Assembly: GCA_018873245.2 (NCBI GenBank)
Contig: JAEMBT020000009.1
Coordinates: forward strand, 17,267,794 to 17,331,793
DNA: 64,000 nucleotides
Reading direction: 5' to 3'
Source of the DNA: Archegozetes longisetosus
Taxonomy: Eukaryota > Arthropoda > Arachnida > Sarcoptiformes > Trhypochthoniidae
Part shown: positions 35,691 through 46,338 of the stretch, piece by piece
Layout of the letters: the number at the start of each line of letters is the position of its first letter
How positions within the stretch are numbered: position 1 is the stretch's first letter
Position numbers and translations under genes: made by a program
The notes under the pieces: generated by a model
Database searches by the model: none
Seen by the model: the letters and a program-made list of their open reading frames with translations, nothing else
What the model was told of the DNA's origin: nothing

Positions 35691-36411
35691 GATACGGAAA
35701 GTAATGACTTCAAACCGAAAAAATAGACAGATAGAGGCAAAAGTTGAGGAAAACGATGACAGAAATGAATAGAGTAACTATACTTTCTACGTTCGAAGGA
35801 ACTGAAACAATAACATTCAATAAAACAAATAACATTCAATTCATTTGGACTAATTTTATATCTTTATTGTCAAAATGAGTTGAGCTAATCTTCTATATAG
35901 TTGATCTCTCATGTAGAATACAAACTTCTTTTTATTAGTACAAATAGCAATCAATCAATGAATAATTACGAGTAAATACTCTTGTTTTTATTTTTTGGAA
36001 GAGAAGTTGGCAGAAAAACAGCTACGATGCTTCAATAATCTAGCACTAAATCTTAAATAAATCATGCCCAGAATTTCGTGTATTTGTACAGTTATACACT
36101 TTCACTCAATCCAATGAATAAAACGTTTGCATGAGAATAGGTGATGAAAGTAACAAAACCGTTATAAGTAGTGAACATTACTTATATCATATGACATTTT
36201 GCTACATAAATAAGAATTTCTTATATTGAAGAATTCATTGACTGTGAAATTTAGATTCAACCTGTTTTTTCACTCTTATGATATTAAAAGCTTACTTGAA
36301 TAGAATTTTCAAGTAGTATGGAAACATTAGTGAAATCTTTAAACAATCATTGCTTCTTAACCATATAATATTCTCATTTCGGTTTTTAGTAAGCTATCAA
36401 GCTTTTCTTGA

Positions 36412-36449
36412 GCTATTTCTTGAGCTATTTCTTGAGCTATTTCTTGAAC
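36412..36449. repeat. 12-bp tandem repeat
   Basis: Three copies of GAGCTATTTCTT in a row, with partial units on each side. Confidence 0.85.
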
Positions 36450-37493
36450 TTAAGTTTAGAGAATATTTACAAAATTCTAGAAATGTGTTATAGACATCAC
36501 GAAATTTTTAGAATAAATAATGGTTGTTCAGAGTTTAGTTATGTTTTTCAGGAAAGCTTTTACCTTCAGTCGTTTAACTGAATACATTTTTTCAATAAGA
36601 TTCAGCCTTAGTACAAATAGCGAAACTAATCTTTTAACTAACCCATTATTATTGATCAAAGTATAATATTTTCATATTAAGAACTTAATAATACTAGACA
36701 TCGGATCCAATTAGTTCTATCGTATAGTAGTGAATACAATTGTGATTCTTATTACAGATAATTCCTGACGTTCTTAACATGAATTTTCTTATTATTAATG
36801 CAATGCCTCCAAATAAAAAATTTATCTATCGTTTGGATAATTCTCATGAGACATCATTTATTTATCATTTGATTTATGAATCACTCCATTTAACGAGACA
36901 TAAGCGTTGATTTTCTTTTAATATTCTCACAATTAAGGACTTTACTATCATAAAATGGCTACTAATTATTGCTTAATATACATTAATCGATGAGACTAAC
37001 CTTTAGTAATATTACATCAAAGACGCTAAAAATAAATACCTAATTTTCTATTACTGATGCAATATTAGATTTCAAAAATAACCCCATACTTCAAAAAATA
37101 TACACATTAATGCATAGCAGACAAAATTAATATCTATTGAACTGATTGATAATGAAGTTTTAACTCTTAATTTAAACTTTAGTATTAGGTTAAATTTGTA
37201 AATGCGATGTAAAGAATAATGCTTTACTGTTAAGTATAAATTCACTAATTTACTACTTAATTTTTGAAGTGATGGTACAGTACAAGTTTGAAATCAGGCA
37301 TAATCTAGATATAACTCCTTAACAGAAGTGCATGCTATCAGTAAATTATTGATAACTTATCTCAACTTAGAAAATTATAAGAGTTTCATCACATAAGACA
37401 AAATAAAGCAAATGCATATTAATAAAAGTTCATTGTGTGCATTTTGCTATTAAAACAAAATTGCACACATTTTTTATGAAGTGGAATTCACTA

Positions 37494-37615
37494 TTCAAAG
37501 AGTTAATGGTCAGCCGCTCACCGAACAGGAGCGAAATATGATTATTTCTTGGGTCGTGGTATAAGAAATTGCGGCAGTAAGTTCGGCAGAAATTGTTGAC
37601 CATTAACTCTTTGAA
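37494..37615. mobile_element. short TA-flanked MITE
   Basis: A 122-bp element with perfect terminal inverted repeats TTCAAAGAGTTAATGGTCA / TGACCATTAACTCTTTGAA, flanked by TA at 37492-37493 and 37616-37617. It has a G+C-richer centre and no coding. Confidence 0.75.
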
Positions 37616-38088
37616 TACCTTTCATAAATATGTCAATTGAATACTTAAAAAATGGGCATAATGAACTTTTTTATGCATTTTTTCATTATTGTTAATAATA
37701 TTCTTTGTTATATTATTAGTTTACTGATAGCATGGACTAAGATTAATAGCTTTAACTTGGCATATTTAGACGTAATTTAGGCGTCCTTTAGATAAAAAAT
37801 TATGGGCATTCAAAAGTACAATAAGAAAGTTTTAATATTTATAATAAAATAGACGTGTAATTGAGTTGGCATTTTTTTATTATCACAAATACACATTGAT
37901 TAAATCCAAATCACTTCGGAGAATGGTTACACTACGAACAATATGGTTATAATTTCCACATTTGTTACGTAGTAGCAAATTATTCCTCTCTCGAATACCT
38001 TTATATATTTCAAGAGAATATTTAAAACTTGATTCTTTTATTTTTTTATAATATTGTTAATAATATTCTTTGTTATATTATTAGTTTT
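37611..38088. repeat. spaced direct repeat (two about 100-bp units)
   Basis: Units 37611-37727 and 37992-38088 share GAATACCTTT at their starts and a nearly identical end, including TGTTAATAATATTCTTTGTT and ATATTATTAGTTT. The first unit starts within the end of the adjoining MITE. Confidence 0.6.
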
Positions 38089-38506
38089 TATGTTATAATA
38101 TTATAGAATATTAGATTCTGCCAAAATGCTCATTTTGTCAACATTTAATGGTTTATATTTGGTACTAGATCTTCATTACTATATTTATGATAATATTATG
38201 AATCCAAATCTGACTCTGTCAGAGTCGGTTATTCCTAAAAGTTGATATCTCATAAACATTGCAGTCATATTCAATATTAATAAAGCTTTAATACACGATT
38301 TTGAGACCAATTGAACAATTGAATAATACATACAAAAAGTCTAAACTAATTATACTATTAGCTGGAACTATTTATTGAGATATTTTTGGAATAAACTCAT
38401 ACATTTCTATTTTTTACCCTCATGGATTCATATGCTTTTAGTTACTATCTAGAACCTTGATTAAAACTGGTGATTCAATTGACTGAAGTAAAATATTAAA
38501 TATGTA

Positions 38507-39004
38507 CAGGGTTGCCACGAACCTTTTACCCGAAGGTTACAGAGAAAACTAGAAAAGATACATATATGAATTATATATCAAATTAATTGTTTTTTAAAAC
38601 GGAATTGAAGTGTGTAAACGTTTTCTTTAAAATTTCTATCGATAGGATTTAGTAGCGCCATATAGTATCGAATTAAGTAATTTCACATATAAACAAGTAG
38701 TAAATTAGTTGAGAAGAAAATGTTGGATGAGTCTGGTTCTAACAGATTTTCTGCTGAAGTCTTGAAAAATCACATTATAGAAGTTTTAACTTCAATGGAA
38801 AAAGATACTTAACTTTTTGTTAAACTTTTATGCTCATATTCTTCAAGAATTACTGCTATAATAGCTGCTAATGGAAAACATACTGATTATTGACTAAATA
38901 AATTATTTCCATTTTAAAAAACTAACATTTTGATATATTATTCATATTTGTATCTCTAATGGCTTTCTCTGTAACCCCCGGGTAAAAGGTTCGTGGCAAC
39001 CCTG
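38507..39004 (+). mobile_element. TA-flanked Tc1/mariner deletion derivative
   Basis: The terminal inverted repeats begin CAGGGTTGCCACGAACC and run about 40 bp. TA flanks both ends (38505-38506, 39005-39006). The interior encodes only the last part of a transposase (separate entry), so it is a 498-bp internally deleted, non-autonomous copy. Confidence 0.8.
38720..38893 (+). pseudogene. Tc1/mariner transposase C-terminus
   Basis: A 58-codon frame with one internal TAA runs from an ATG (MLDESGSNRF) to a final block LLCSYSSRITAIIAANGKH ending TDY and stop. The last block fits the closing pattern of Tc1-like transposases (SMxxRIxAVIxAxGxxTKY). Catalytic aspartates and the DNA-binding domain are absent. 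The frame is bounded by the TIRs of the 38507-39004 element. Confidence 0.5.
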
Positions 39005-39006
39005 TA

Positions 39007-39858
39007 ATATCATCTCCAAAAGCCTTTGTAAAATTCAAATTTCTCAGAAAATTATAGTTAAAATCTTAAGAGAATGTTATAGAATTCACTATCACAAATT
39101 ATTTTATGAATGCATACTATCGTTACTATAAACTTTTTAAAGGTAAAAATTAAAGTTTTATTTCAATTAAATCTCTTTCCCCTAAATTTTGGCGCAGAGT
39201 TTAACGGAGACTTTTGGAGGTGATAGTATCATCAATTTGTTCACATTAAATATGAATGGTCAATTTAGAATAAATTTTACTCAAATTTTGCAAACAGATG
39301 GTTAAAATCAGATTCAAAATTTTTATCACATTTCTGGGATGAAATATTATTAGTAATAGAAAAAATGTTATGTTGAATATGAATTTATAATCTTTAACAT
39401 TAAAATTTAAACTCTGTAAAGCGTACTATCCTCTGTCAACTTTACCCTCACTTAACTGCACAGCATATCATATGAAGGATAGGATCATGAATGATGTCTT
39501 AGCTTTTAAACACATCTCTTATTCATAAGGGAATCATGTTTTAATTAAATAAATTAGAGTGCATTCTACAAAATTGATAATAAATTATCGAAATTTAACC
39601 TAATAGAAAATAATTTTGCGACTATTATTAGATTTACAAATTGCGATTATTATTAGATTAATAGTTGTCTTCGATACACAGACGTTCAACTTTTTTCGAT
39701 GACTTAATATTGATCAATTCGATCAAAAGAAAAATTGTCCCTTCGTTAAATATTTAAAACGTTATTCATTAGTGTTTATTTTGATTGAAACTTTTATCAA
39801 ATGACTTTTGCTTTTACCCCAAGATAGAGTATGCATTCTTCTATTATGAGGAAAGTGA
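39007..39858. other. intergenic, no gene seen
   Basis: Nothing recognised. Confidence 0.45.
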
Positions 39859-40212
39859 CAGTTATGTCAGAATAAATTTTACCAGTGAGTTACTGATAGA
39901 TAGTTAAAAATTGTTTTCCATTGAAAAACACTGAGCATCTAATTTTTGAGAAATAAAAGCTCAATCAGTACCAAAACTTTACAACTTTGAATGAAAATAA
40001 GCCAGTTATGACTAATATGTATGAAATGACTAACAAAAAGCACTTTATCACTTGATAATCAGTTACTTGTAAAATTTTTTTCAATCAAATAGAAATCAGT
40101 TATTGATAGAGAAAAATTCTTATTTGTCTTAATTAATTCACTTTTTTAGTTGAAACTTAATTCCTAAAAATTTAATTTTTTCTTACCGCTAGAATTTATT
40201 CTGACATAACTG
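39859..40212. mobile_element. MITE with CAGTTATGTCAGAATAAATT ends
   Basis: The 20-bp terminal inverted repeats CAGTTATGTCAGAATAAATT are identical at both ends and extend less perfectly inward. TA follows the right end; the left flank reads GA, so the duplication is decayed. The 354-bp element has no coding. Confidence 0.65.
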
Positions 40213-40861
40213 TATTGGAGGTTAAAAAATTTCTGATATATCATTGATAATCCTATCGTTCATATAAAGAAGTTTATATTCAAATTACTTTATAATAAAA
40301 GAAAATTTCTTGGGTTTCTAGTTCAGGAATAATTCTATCATAACTTCACGAGGAATCATTTTCAAACTCAATTATATTAAGTTGAAAATAAAAAAGCATC
40401 CATCTCCAATATCTTTACTTTTTTCATTACATTTTAATTCGATTACTTGTTCATCGTTATTGAATTTTAACACGAGATCGAAGCTATTCAAAACGATTAT
40501 TTCAAAACATAATCTACTATTTCATTTAATGGCTTTCGCACTTAGGCTCAATCAATTGAGCTATTCTCGTTGCAAATCGTAGTTTCAAATTGAACAAAAA
40601 TACTGATTCTAAAACTTAAAACATTTTCATGATTAAGGTTTATTTAGTTTTGAAATACTTTTTATATGAAGATAGAGTCAAACAAAAGAGAAGATAAAAT
40701 AAATTCGGTATCAATGATAAAATGACTTCCAATGATTAATAAATGCGAATATTTTGTCATCAAATAGAGTTAAAAAGAGTATAATGAATACTTGTTTGTT
40801 AAAGATTCTTTTCTGTTGAAATCTAACGAATTTTAATAAAAAATAAGCTTTTAAAAATACA
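40213..40861. other. intergenic, no gene seen
   Basis: Nothing recognised; a short 66-codon frame at 40382-40582 has composition expected by chance. Confidence 0.45.
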
Positions 40862-41528
40862 AGTAGAGATTAAGGAATTGTTCATAATTCGATTCAGAGA
40901 AGCGTGAAGAATAATAATAGTTAAAGAATAAATATATTAGAATTTTTCGCATCAGTTCATTTGCGTTCTTAGATTGAATTTCAATAGCTATCAAATTAGA
41001 ACAAAAGTCTATTCAATTTATTTAGCTAAAAGTAAACTTAATAAGATTTAGATTTTTCCCAATACTTCAGGTGTTAAACATAATATCGAAAGCAATTCAG
41101 AAAAATAATTTTATTAATGATGTTTTAACTAAAGATAGTCTTATGTGCAAAAAACATAATGGATAGAGTAATTCGAGAGCATAATTTGTTGTGATGTACA
41201 GTAAAAAAATCAGTTCAAATGCAAAGACCTAATAAATGAAAGCTAGGCCTGTATCTGAAGACAAGATGTGGGACACTAGACATGCGTCACTTTTGTGGAA
41301 GTTATATTGAAGCTAATCAGAACTGTTGAATAAATCTTATAAAACCACAGGAAAGAGTGTTATTCGAACTAAACGCAAGTTTGGTAGACATCTGTAAACT
41401 TCTATTCAGTGAAAGAGTTTGTAAAACATCTCAGCCTTTAACATATTCTGAATAAATGTTTGTCAACTTTGTATTAAAATTATATTTTTGTTCATATAAT
41501 TTAAAAGTGTAGTTAAGATTCAATTATT

Positions 41529-41536
41529 TATATAAG
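41529..41536 (+). promoter_or_regulatory. TATA-like motif upstream of GPCR copy 2
   Basis: TATATAAG lies 53 bp before the ATG, in the same context as at 11182. Confidence 0.4.
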
Positions 41537-41588
41537 AGAAACTTTTATTGATTTAATATCGAATACCGTATCTGTGTCTAACTTGAAA

Positions 41589-42900
41589 ATGACTCAACAA
41601 ATCTCAACAAATTTCACATTAACTGATAAGAATTTGACATTTGTTCATACAAATAATGATAGTTTTAGTGATTCTAATTATTTGGCAGAATTGTTGGAAT
41701 TAATTCGTCAAAAGCATAATAAGCCATTAAGTACTGAAGAACTGTTGAAGAATATTCTGATTGTTTGTTGTTATTCTCTTATTGTGATTATATCTCTTTT
41801 GGGAAATTTATTAGTTGTAAAAGTGATAGTGTTTGGAAAGAAGAAAATGTATACAACAACTAATATATTGATTGCGAGTTTGGCCTTTTCTGATATTGTG
41901 ATGACTGCATTCAATATACCATTTAATGTGATTCGATTATTACGAGATTCGTGGCCTTTTGGTAGTTTTCTATGTATTTCGGTACCCTTTGTTCAGGTCA
42001 CTTGTGTTTATGTCAGTACTTTTACTATGACTGTTATTGCATATCACAGATGGTGGACACTCAGGAGTACTCTATCGAAATCTCTGTCTTCTATTCAGTT
42101 ATCGATTATAATTGGATCCGTTTGGTTGTTGGCCTCTTTATTATCACTACCACACTCAATATTCAATAAGACCATTACAATTCCGACAGTTAAAAATTTT
42201 GTTCGATGTTATGTTGATTATCCTGATGTAAACTTAGATTTTGGGCTTTGGCTTTCAGTCGAAACGTTCACAACTCAATACTTAATACCCTTAAGTATAA
42301 CGATATGGCTTTATGTGAAAATTGGACACATTGTGTCAAAACAGGGAACAATTGCCGGTCAGTCGAATGATGAGAGAAGAAGAATTCAATCAGAAGCTCG
42401 TAAGAAACGAATAATTATGTTGGTGTTAGTGGTCGCTGCATTTGCCATTTGTTGGTCAGTATAACTCAACTGAGAACTAAAATGTTTTAAACTGATAAGT
42501 TAATTAATGATAATTTCGTTGATTTGATTGTGAAACTTAAGGTTTCCATTAAATACATATCATCTTTTGGTGGATTTTGGACTAATTTCTCGTCACTTCA
42601 ATATATTTCTTCTGTGTCACTGGTTTGCGATGTCATCTGTTTGGTTAGTCCAGTAATATTTAAATTAAATTATTTTAGCTTTTCATTTATCTCATATTTC
42701 GATGTTTTTAATCTTTTTACAGTTACAATCCTTTCATCTACTGTTATCTGAACTCGAGTTTCAGAAAAGGTGCTAAAAAGTTATATCAGTTTATGTTTTG
42801 CCGGAAACAGTCACGAATGAATGAAGAAAATGTTAACATTAGTAGTAGTACTCGTACGACAGACTTGAATAGAATAGAAATGACACATATAGAAAGCTAA
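41589..42900 (+). CDS. class A neuropeptide-type GPCR, copy 2 (3 exons)
   Basis: Paralogue of the 11243-12552 gene, 381 aa. Exons are 41589-42454, 42542-42643 and 42723-42900; both introns (87 and 79 bp) are phase 2, with donors GTCAGT and GTTAGT. The first ATG in the conserved context is 41589; the frame is open further upstream without another ATG. The core matches copy 1: LAFSD in TM2, Cys pair for the loop disulfide, HRW in place of DRY, CWFP in TM6, CYNPFIYC in TM7. Differences concentrate in residues 18-43, with one extra codon (FVHTNNDSFSDSN here), and in the tail (FCRKQSRMNEENV), which ends MTHIES. Expected at the plasma membrane, signalling through G proteins; peptide ligand unknown. 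No frame damage is seen, so both copies look functional. Divergent ends on a shared core suggest changed ligand affinity or expression rather than decay, but this is inference. Confidence 0.9.
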
Positions 42901-42965
42901 TATTCTAGAATTGAGATAAACCTGAAGGGTCCTAACGACTCTATTTAACGCTTCATCTGTTTACT

Positions 42966-43502
42966 GATATAAGTGTCAAATATCTGTGTAAAGTAATTCC
43001 AAAACTCATTCCTTTCATGATTTGTGGATTTATTACGAGGGACATATGCAAATCTCTCAGAATTAATTGGGAAATAAGAGAATAATGTATTGATGGATAA
43101 AATTTTGCATAGCTTTCTTTTAAAGATATATCTATAAATCTTGTATATTTTTCTCAAGCAGAAGTGTTTATAAAATCACTGAATTGGTTTGTAATTATTG
43201 AATTTGACATAACTTTCACTTGATTACCTGATGATCAATATGATAGTAAATGAATAACTATTTAGATATTCTCTTCTCAACCAAAGATTATGGGTCAAAG
43301 GGCATGCTTAGGTGCTCTTCGTAAATTGATAACGTATTTTAGCCTTTTATTAAGTTAAGCAAACGGTTTGAAGCTCAACAGTAGCGAAACTCAACATTAA
43401 TGCTATTATATATTTTTATTGAAGCAATAAACATTTTTCTCATTCACATCTTCTAGTGGAATATTACTTATAAGATATTATATCAACATTAATTTTATAT
43501 TA
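42966..43502. other. intergenic, no gene seen
   Basis: Nothing recognised beyond the end of the duplicated segment. Confidence 0.45.
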
Positions 43503-43504
43503 TA

Positions 43505-44078
43505 TAGGGTGACAATTTGTATCCCAACGATTTTAAAGGGGCATCAATTTTTTATTATTAAAGATATTTTACTAAAAAGTAAATCAAATTAAAGCGAAGA
43601 ATTATATTTTTTAATAATAAAGAAATTGACCCTCATTTTAATACAGCCTACAATTCTGGATTGTAAAGACTGGTAGACAAATAGCAATTAATCTCTATTA
43701 TTATTGATTTGATTCATTTCTCTTCTGATGTATTTTTTAAGTGTTCAATATCTCTGATCTCAATTGTATAAACTGTTTTTGAGATATCTCCACAAAAAAT
43801 AGTCACAATTAGTAATGTCTGGAGGACAGACTGGCCAGGGATATGAACCACTAGCGCCAGTGAATTGGTAGAGTTTACTGTTAGAGTAAGCCATTTTTAT
43901 TTATTTCAAAAATCAAACCATTTGATAGAATCAAATGCATCGAAATCGAATTTATTTGTATGACGTCAGAAAAAATATAATTCTTTTTCTTTAATTTGAT
44001 GTACTTTTTAGCTGAAAATCTTAACTAATAAAAAAGTTATGCAGCTTTAAAATCGTTGCGATACGAATTGTCACCCTA
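43505..44078 (-). mobile_element. TA-flanked Tc1/mariner deletion derivative
   Basis: The termini are TAGGGTGACAATTTGTATC and its near complement (GATACGAATTGTCACCCTA), continuing about 35 bp (CAACGATTTTAAAG). TA flanks both sides (43503-43504, 44079-44080). The minus-strand interior encodes the C-terminal third of a transposase. Confidence 0.8.
43690..43870 (-). pseudogene. mariner/IS630-type transposase C-terminal fragment
   Basis: The minus strand reads PWPVCPPDITNCDYFLWRYL then KNSLYN, followed after a frame change by IEIRDIEHLKNTSEEK. This matches the well-known end of one invertebrate transposase lineage (WPxRSPDLxxCDFFLWGxLKxxVY...IxELKxxI). The third acidic catalytic position lies in this block (PPD and CDY). 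Stops and a frameshift inactivate it, and the upstream catalytic part is missing. Confidence 0.65.
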
Positions 44079-44199
44079 TATTATGAAGTATAGGACTTTC
44101 ATAATTTCTTACCACGGATACATGTCAATAACAAAGTGAACTAAAACCTTCATTTTATTGTAATTATAAAGAACTTATAAGTGTGCATTATTTACAATA

Positions 44200-44490
44200 A
44201 TTTCAAATTTCAAAGTGACCTCCGATTGAGGCGTATCGCATATCGTGGAGAGATGAGCGCGTGAAACGCGATATTCAACCATTTATTGACTGAAAATAGA
44301 TTGTCAATAATCTGCGACCTCTCCGATGGGTTGCTGACCACGGATAGTTGAATACCGCGCTCACGAGCTCATTTCTCATCTCACGATATGCGATACACCG
44401 AATACGTTCAATTAACCACTGTTCCACATTATCATTAAGCAATTGATAAGACATGTTATGGGAAAAATGCGAAATATGAGGCACTATTTA
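44200..44490 (-). pseudogene. possible mariner-type transposase tail with inverted duplication
   Basis: A 69-codon minus-strand frame (44275-44484) includes DNVEQWLIERIRCIAYREMR and NELVSAVFNYP, resembling the final helix region of the transposase type seen at 43690-43870. The DNA then repeats itself inverted. About 50 bp (44231-44280, GCGTATCGCATATCGTGGAG) pairs with 44345-44399, and the far arm reads RYASIGGHFEI, like the GGHFE ending of such enzymes. The block is G+C-richer than its surroundings. Assignment is tentative. Confidence 0.35.
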
Positions 44491-45109
44491 TTTACAGAAT
44501 GTAAGTTCTATTCAGATAATGCGTGCGCACTGTGGACCCCTGGCAGGAAATTGTGAAAAGCCCCATACTAAAAATGGTCTTAAATGTACACAGAACTCAC
44601 CTAGAAGTAATTTAAACACGGCCATACATTACCTGGAAGATTACTCACTTACAGTCATTGATAATAAGTGGAATAGTCATCCAAGCTTAATATTACATTA
44701 TATTATCCAAGGAAATTAACTTTACTGCAAGTCTGGCATTCAAACGACAACTATTTTAAGCATAAAAAGCCTGTCAGCTTTCCCATAGGTTTGATGTTAA
44801 GTGAGTGTAAATCGTATCTTTAATCTAGAGATGTCAACCCTTAGTCTTTAGGGAAATGTCTTCAACCTTCAACGTAGGTGTAGAGCTGCAGATTAAGATA
44901 TAACCATTTAACCTCCCTTTGATTTTAATTTTATTGTAAGTAATTCTCAAAAATAACCCTATAGTTTCTACTTAGGAATTCCTTCTCCAGCTTTCATTCG
45001 ATTAAGTGTTGGCATCCCTACTTCAAAAACTAGAAATAAAAAGTGTCAATGTACATGAAAGGCATTATGAGTTTGATCAAATACTTCTATGCTTGTCATC
45101 TTCAGAGTA
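44491..45109. other. intergenic, one unidentified open frame
   Basis: A 66-codon plus frame at 44519-44719 (MRAHCGPLAGNCEKPHTKNG at its start) has non-AT-like composition but no family I recognise. The rest is featureless. Confidence 0.3.
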
Positions 45110-45969
45110 CAGTCTGAGCCATTAAAATCCGCATTTTGAAAATTAACTTTTCGGATTTTTCAAAACATTTCGAAAATGATCAAGTATAGACAAAAACTTT
45201 ATATGAATCAATTGTACCCTTTAACATGACCTATCTAATGACCACTCATATATTGCTATGTGCAGTACCGTTTTAACCCCAATAGGCTAGAAAAAATAAT
45301 TAGACTAATTTTCGAAACTAAATATCTCGGAAACCACATGTTAAATTTGAATGAAATTTCTAAATTTTTAAACAAATATAATCTACTTTCAAAACCACAT
45401 TTAATTATTTTTATGAATTGTCTAATAAAAAATTTGTCGTAAACGAAGTAAAAACTATGATTCGGTAAAGCCATTCGGCGAAAATTTCCTATGGAAGAGT
45501 AAGTAGTAACTACAAATTTTTATTCATATCTAAAAGGAATTTGTATTATAGTCTATAAAAATTTCTTTCTTGAACCCTAGTCCCCCATAAGAAATTTTCG
45601 CCGATTGGCTTTATCGAATCATAATTTTTACTCCGTCTACGAAAAATTTGTTACTCGACAATTCATAAAAATAATTAAATGTGGTTTTGAAAGTAGATTA
45701 TACTTGTCTAAAAAGTTAGAAATTTCATTCAAATTTAACATGTGGTTTCCGAGATATTTAGTTTCGAAAATTAGTCTAATTATTTTTTCTAGCCTATTGG
45801 GGTTAAAACGGTACTGCACATAGCAATATATGAGTGGTCATTAGATAGGTCATGTTAAAGGGTACAATTGATTCATATAAAGTTTTTGTCTATACTTGAT
45901 CATTTTCGAAATGTTTTGAAAAACCTGAAAGATTAATTTTCAAAATGCGCATTTTAATGACTCAGACTG
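45110..45969. mobile_element. TA-flanked large foldback element
   Basis: An 860-bp element. Termini are CAGTCTGAGCCATTAAAATC and its near complement; TA flanks both ends (45108-45109, 45970-45971). The arms are about 370 bp (45110-45477 and 45600-45969) with high identity. Each arm contains a mirrored 72-codon frame (45256-45474 minus and 45605-45823 plus). These are two views of the same repeated DNA and have no recognised family, so they are not called as genes. Inferred to be Tc1/mariner-type. Confidence 0.8.
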
Positions 45970-45971
45970 TA

Positions 45972-46336
45972 TATCTCCTCTGAATCTTATGTTTACTACT
46001 GATCTATATTATTGTATGAGTTACTAAGATAAAATAAATTTTATTTTGATAAGCATTAAATCAAAGTCCAAAACATCGATTAATCTTGATATGAAGAATC
46101 TTGATTAAGTGCACGCATAATAATTTACAACCATTTATTATTTCAGGAATTTTGATACTTAACGCCTCAAAATGTTCATGATCAAATTGCTATCAATATT
46201 ATGGATGAGAATGAAAGTAATAATTATACAGTTAAATGTAGTAAATTTATTCTGAAGAAGAAATGCTTTTAGTCAATAGATAAAGAGTTTGCCGAAAATT
46301 GACCCAAATTTATAATTAGATTAACGAGATACAAAA
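45972..46336. other. intergenic, no gene seen
   Basis: Nothing recognised. Confidence 0.4.
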
Positions 46337-46338
46337 TA

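Larger units (their letters stand above)
34772..37491. other. intergenic with minor repeats, no gene seen
   Basis: No coding recognised. It contains the 12-bp tandem repeat at 36412-36449 and the first copy of a repeated segment at 35603-35690. The segments near 36090-36160 and 36830-36900 show weak similarity to 57790-57870 and 59150-59220. Confidence 0.4.
40862..42965 (+). repeat. duplicated GPCR segment, copy 2
   Basis: Direct copy of 10507-12620. Similarity begins near AGATTAAGGAATTGTTCATA and ends shortly after the receptor stop codon. See the copy 1 entry. Confidence 0.9.

Noticed and set aside
36412..36449. Short tandem repeat considered as a CRISPR-like array
   Set aside because: 12-bp units with no spacers in a eukaryotic context; a simple tandem repeat.
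42524..42751. 75-codon frame over exon 2 and intron 2 of GPCR copy 2
   Set aside because: Out of frame with the receptor; the equivalent in copy 1 is broken by a stop. The spliced reading restores TM6 and TM7.
45256..45823. Two nearly identical 72-aa frames on opposite strands
   Set aside because: They are the same DNA in the two arms of a foldback element; no protein family was recognised.
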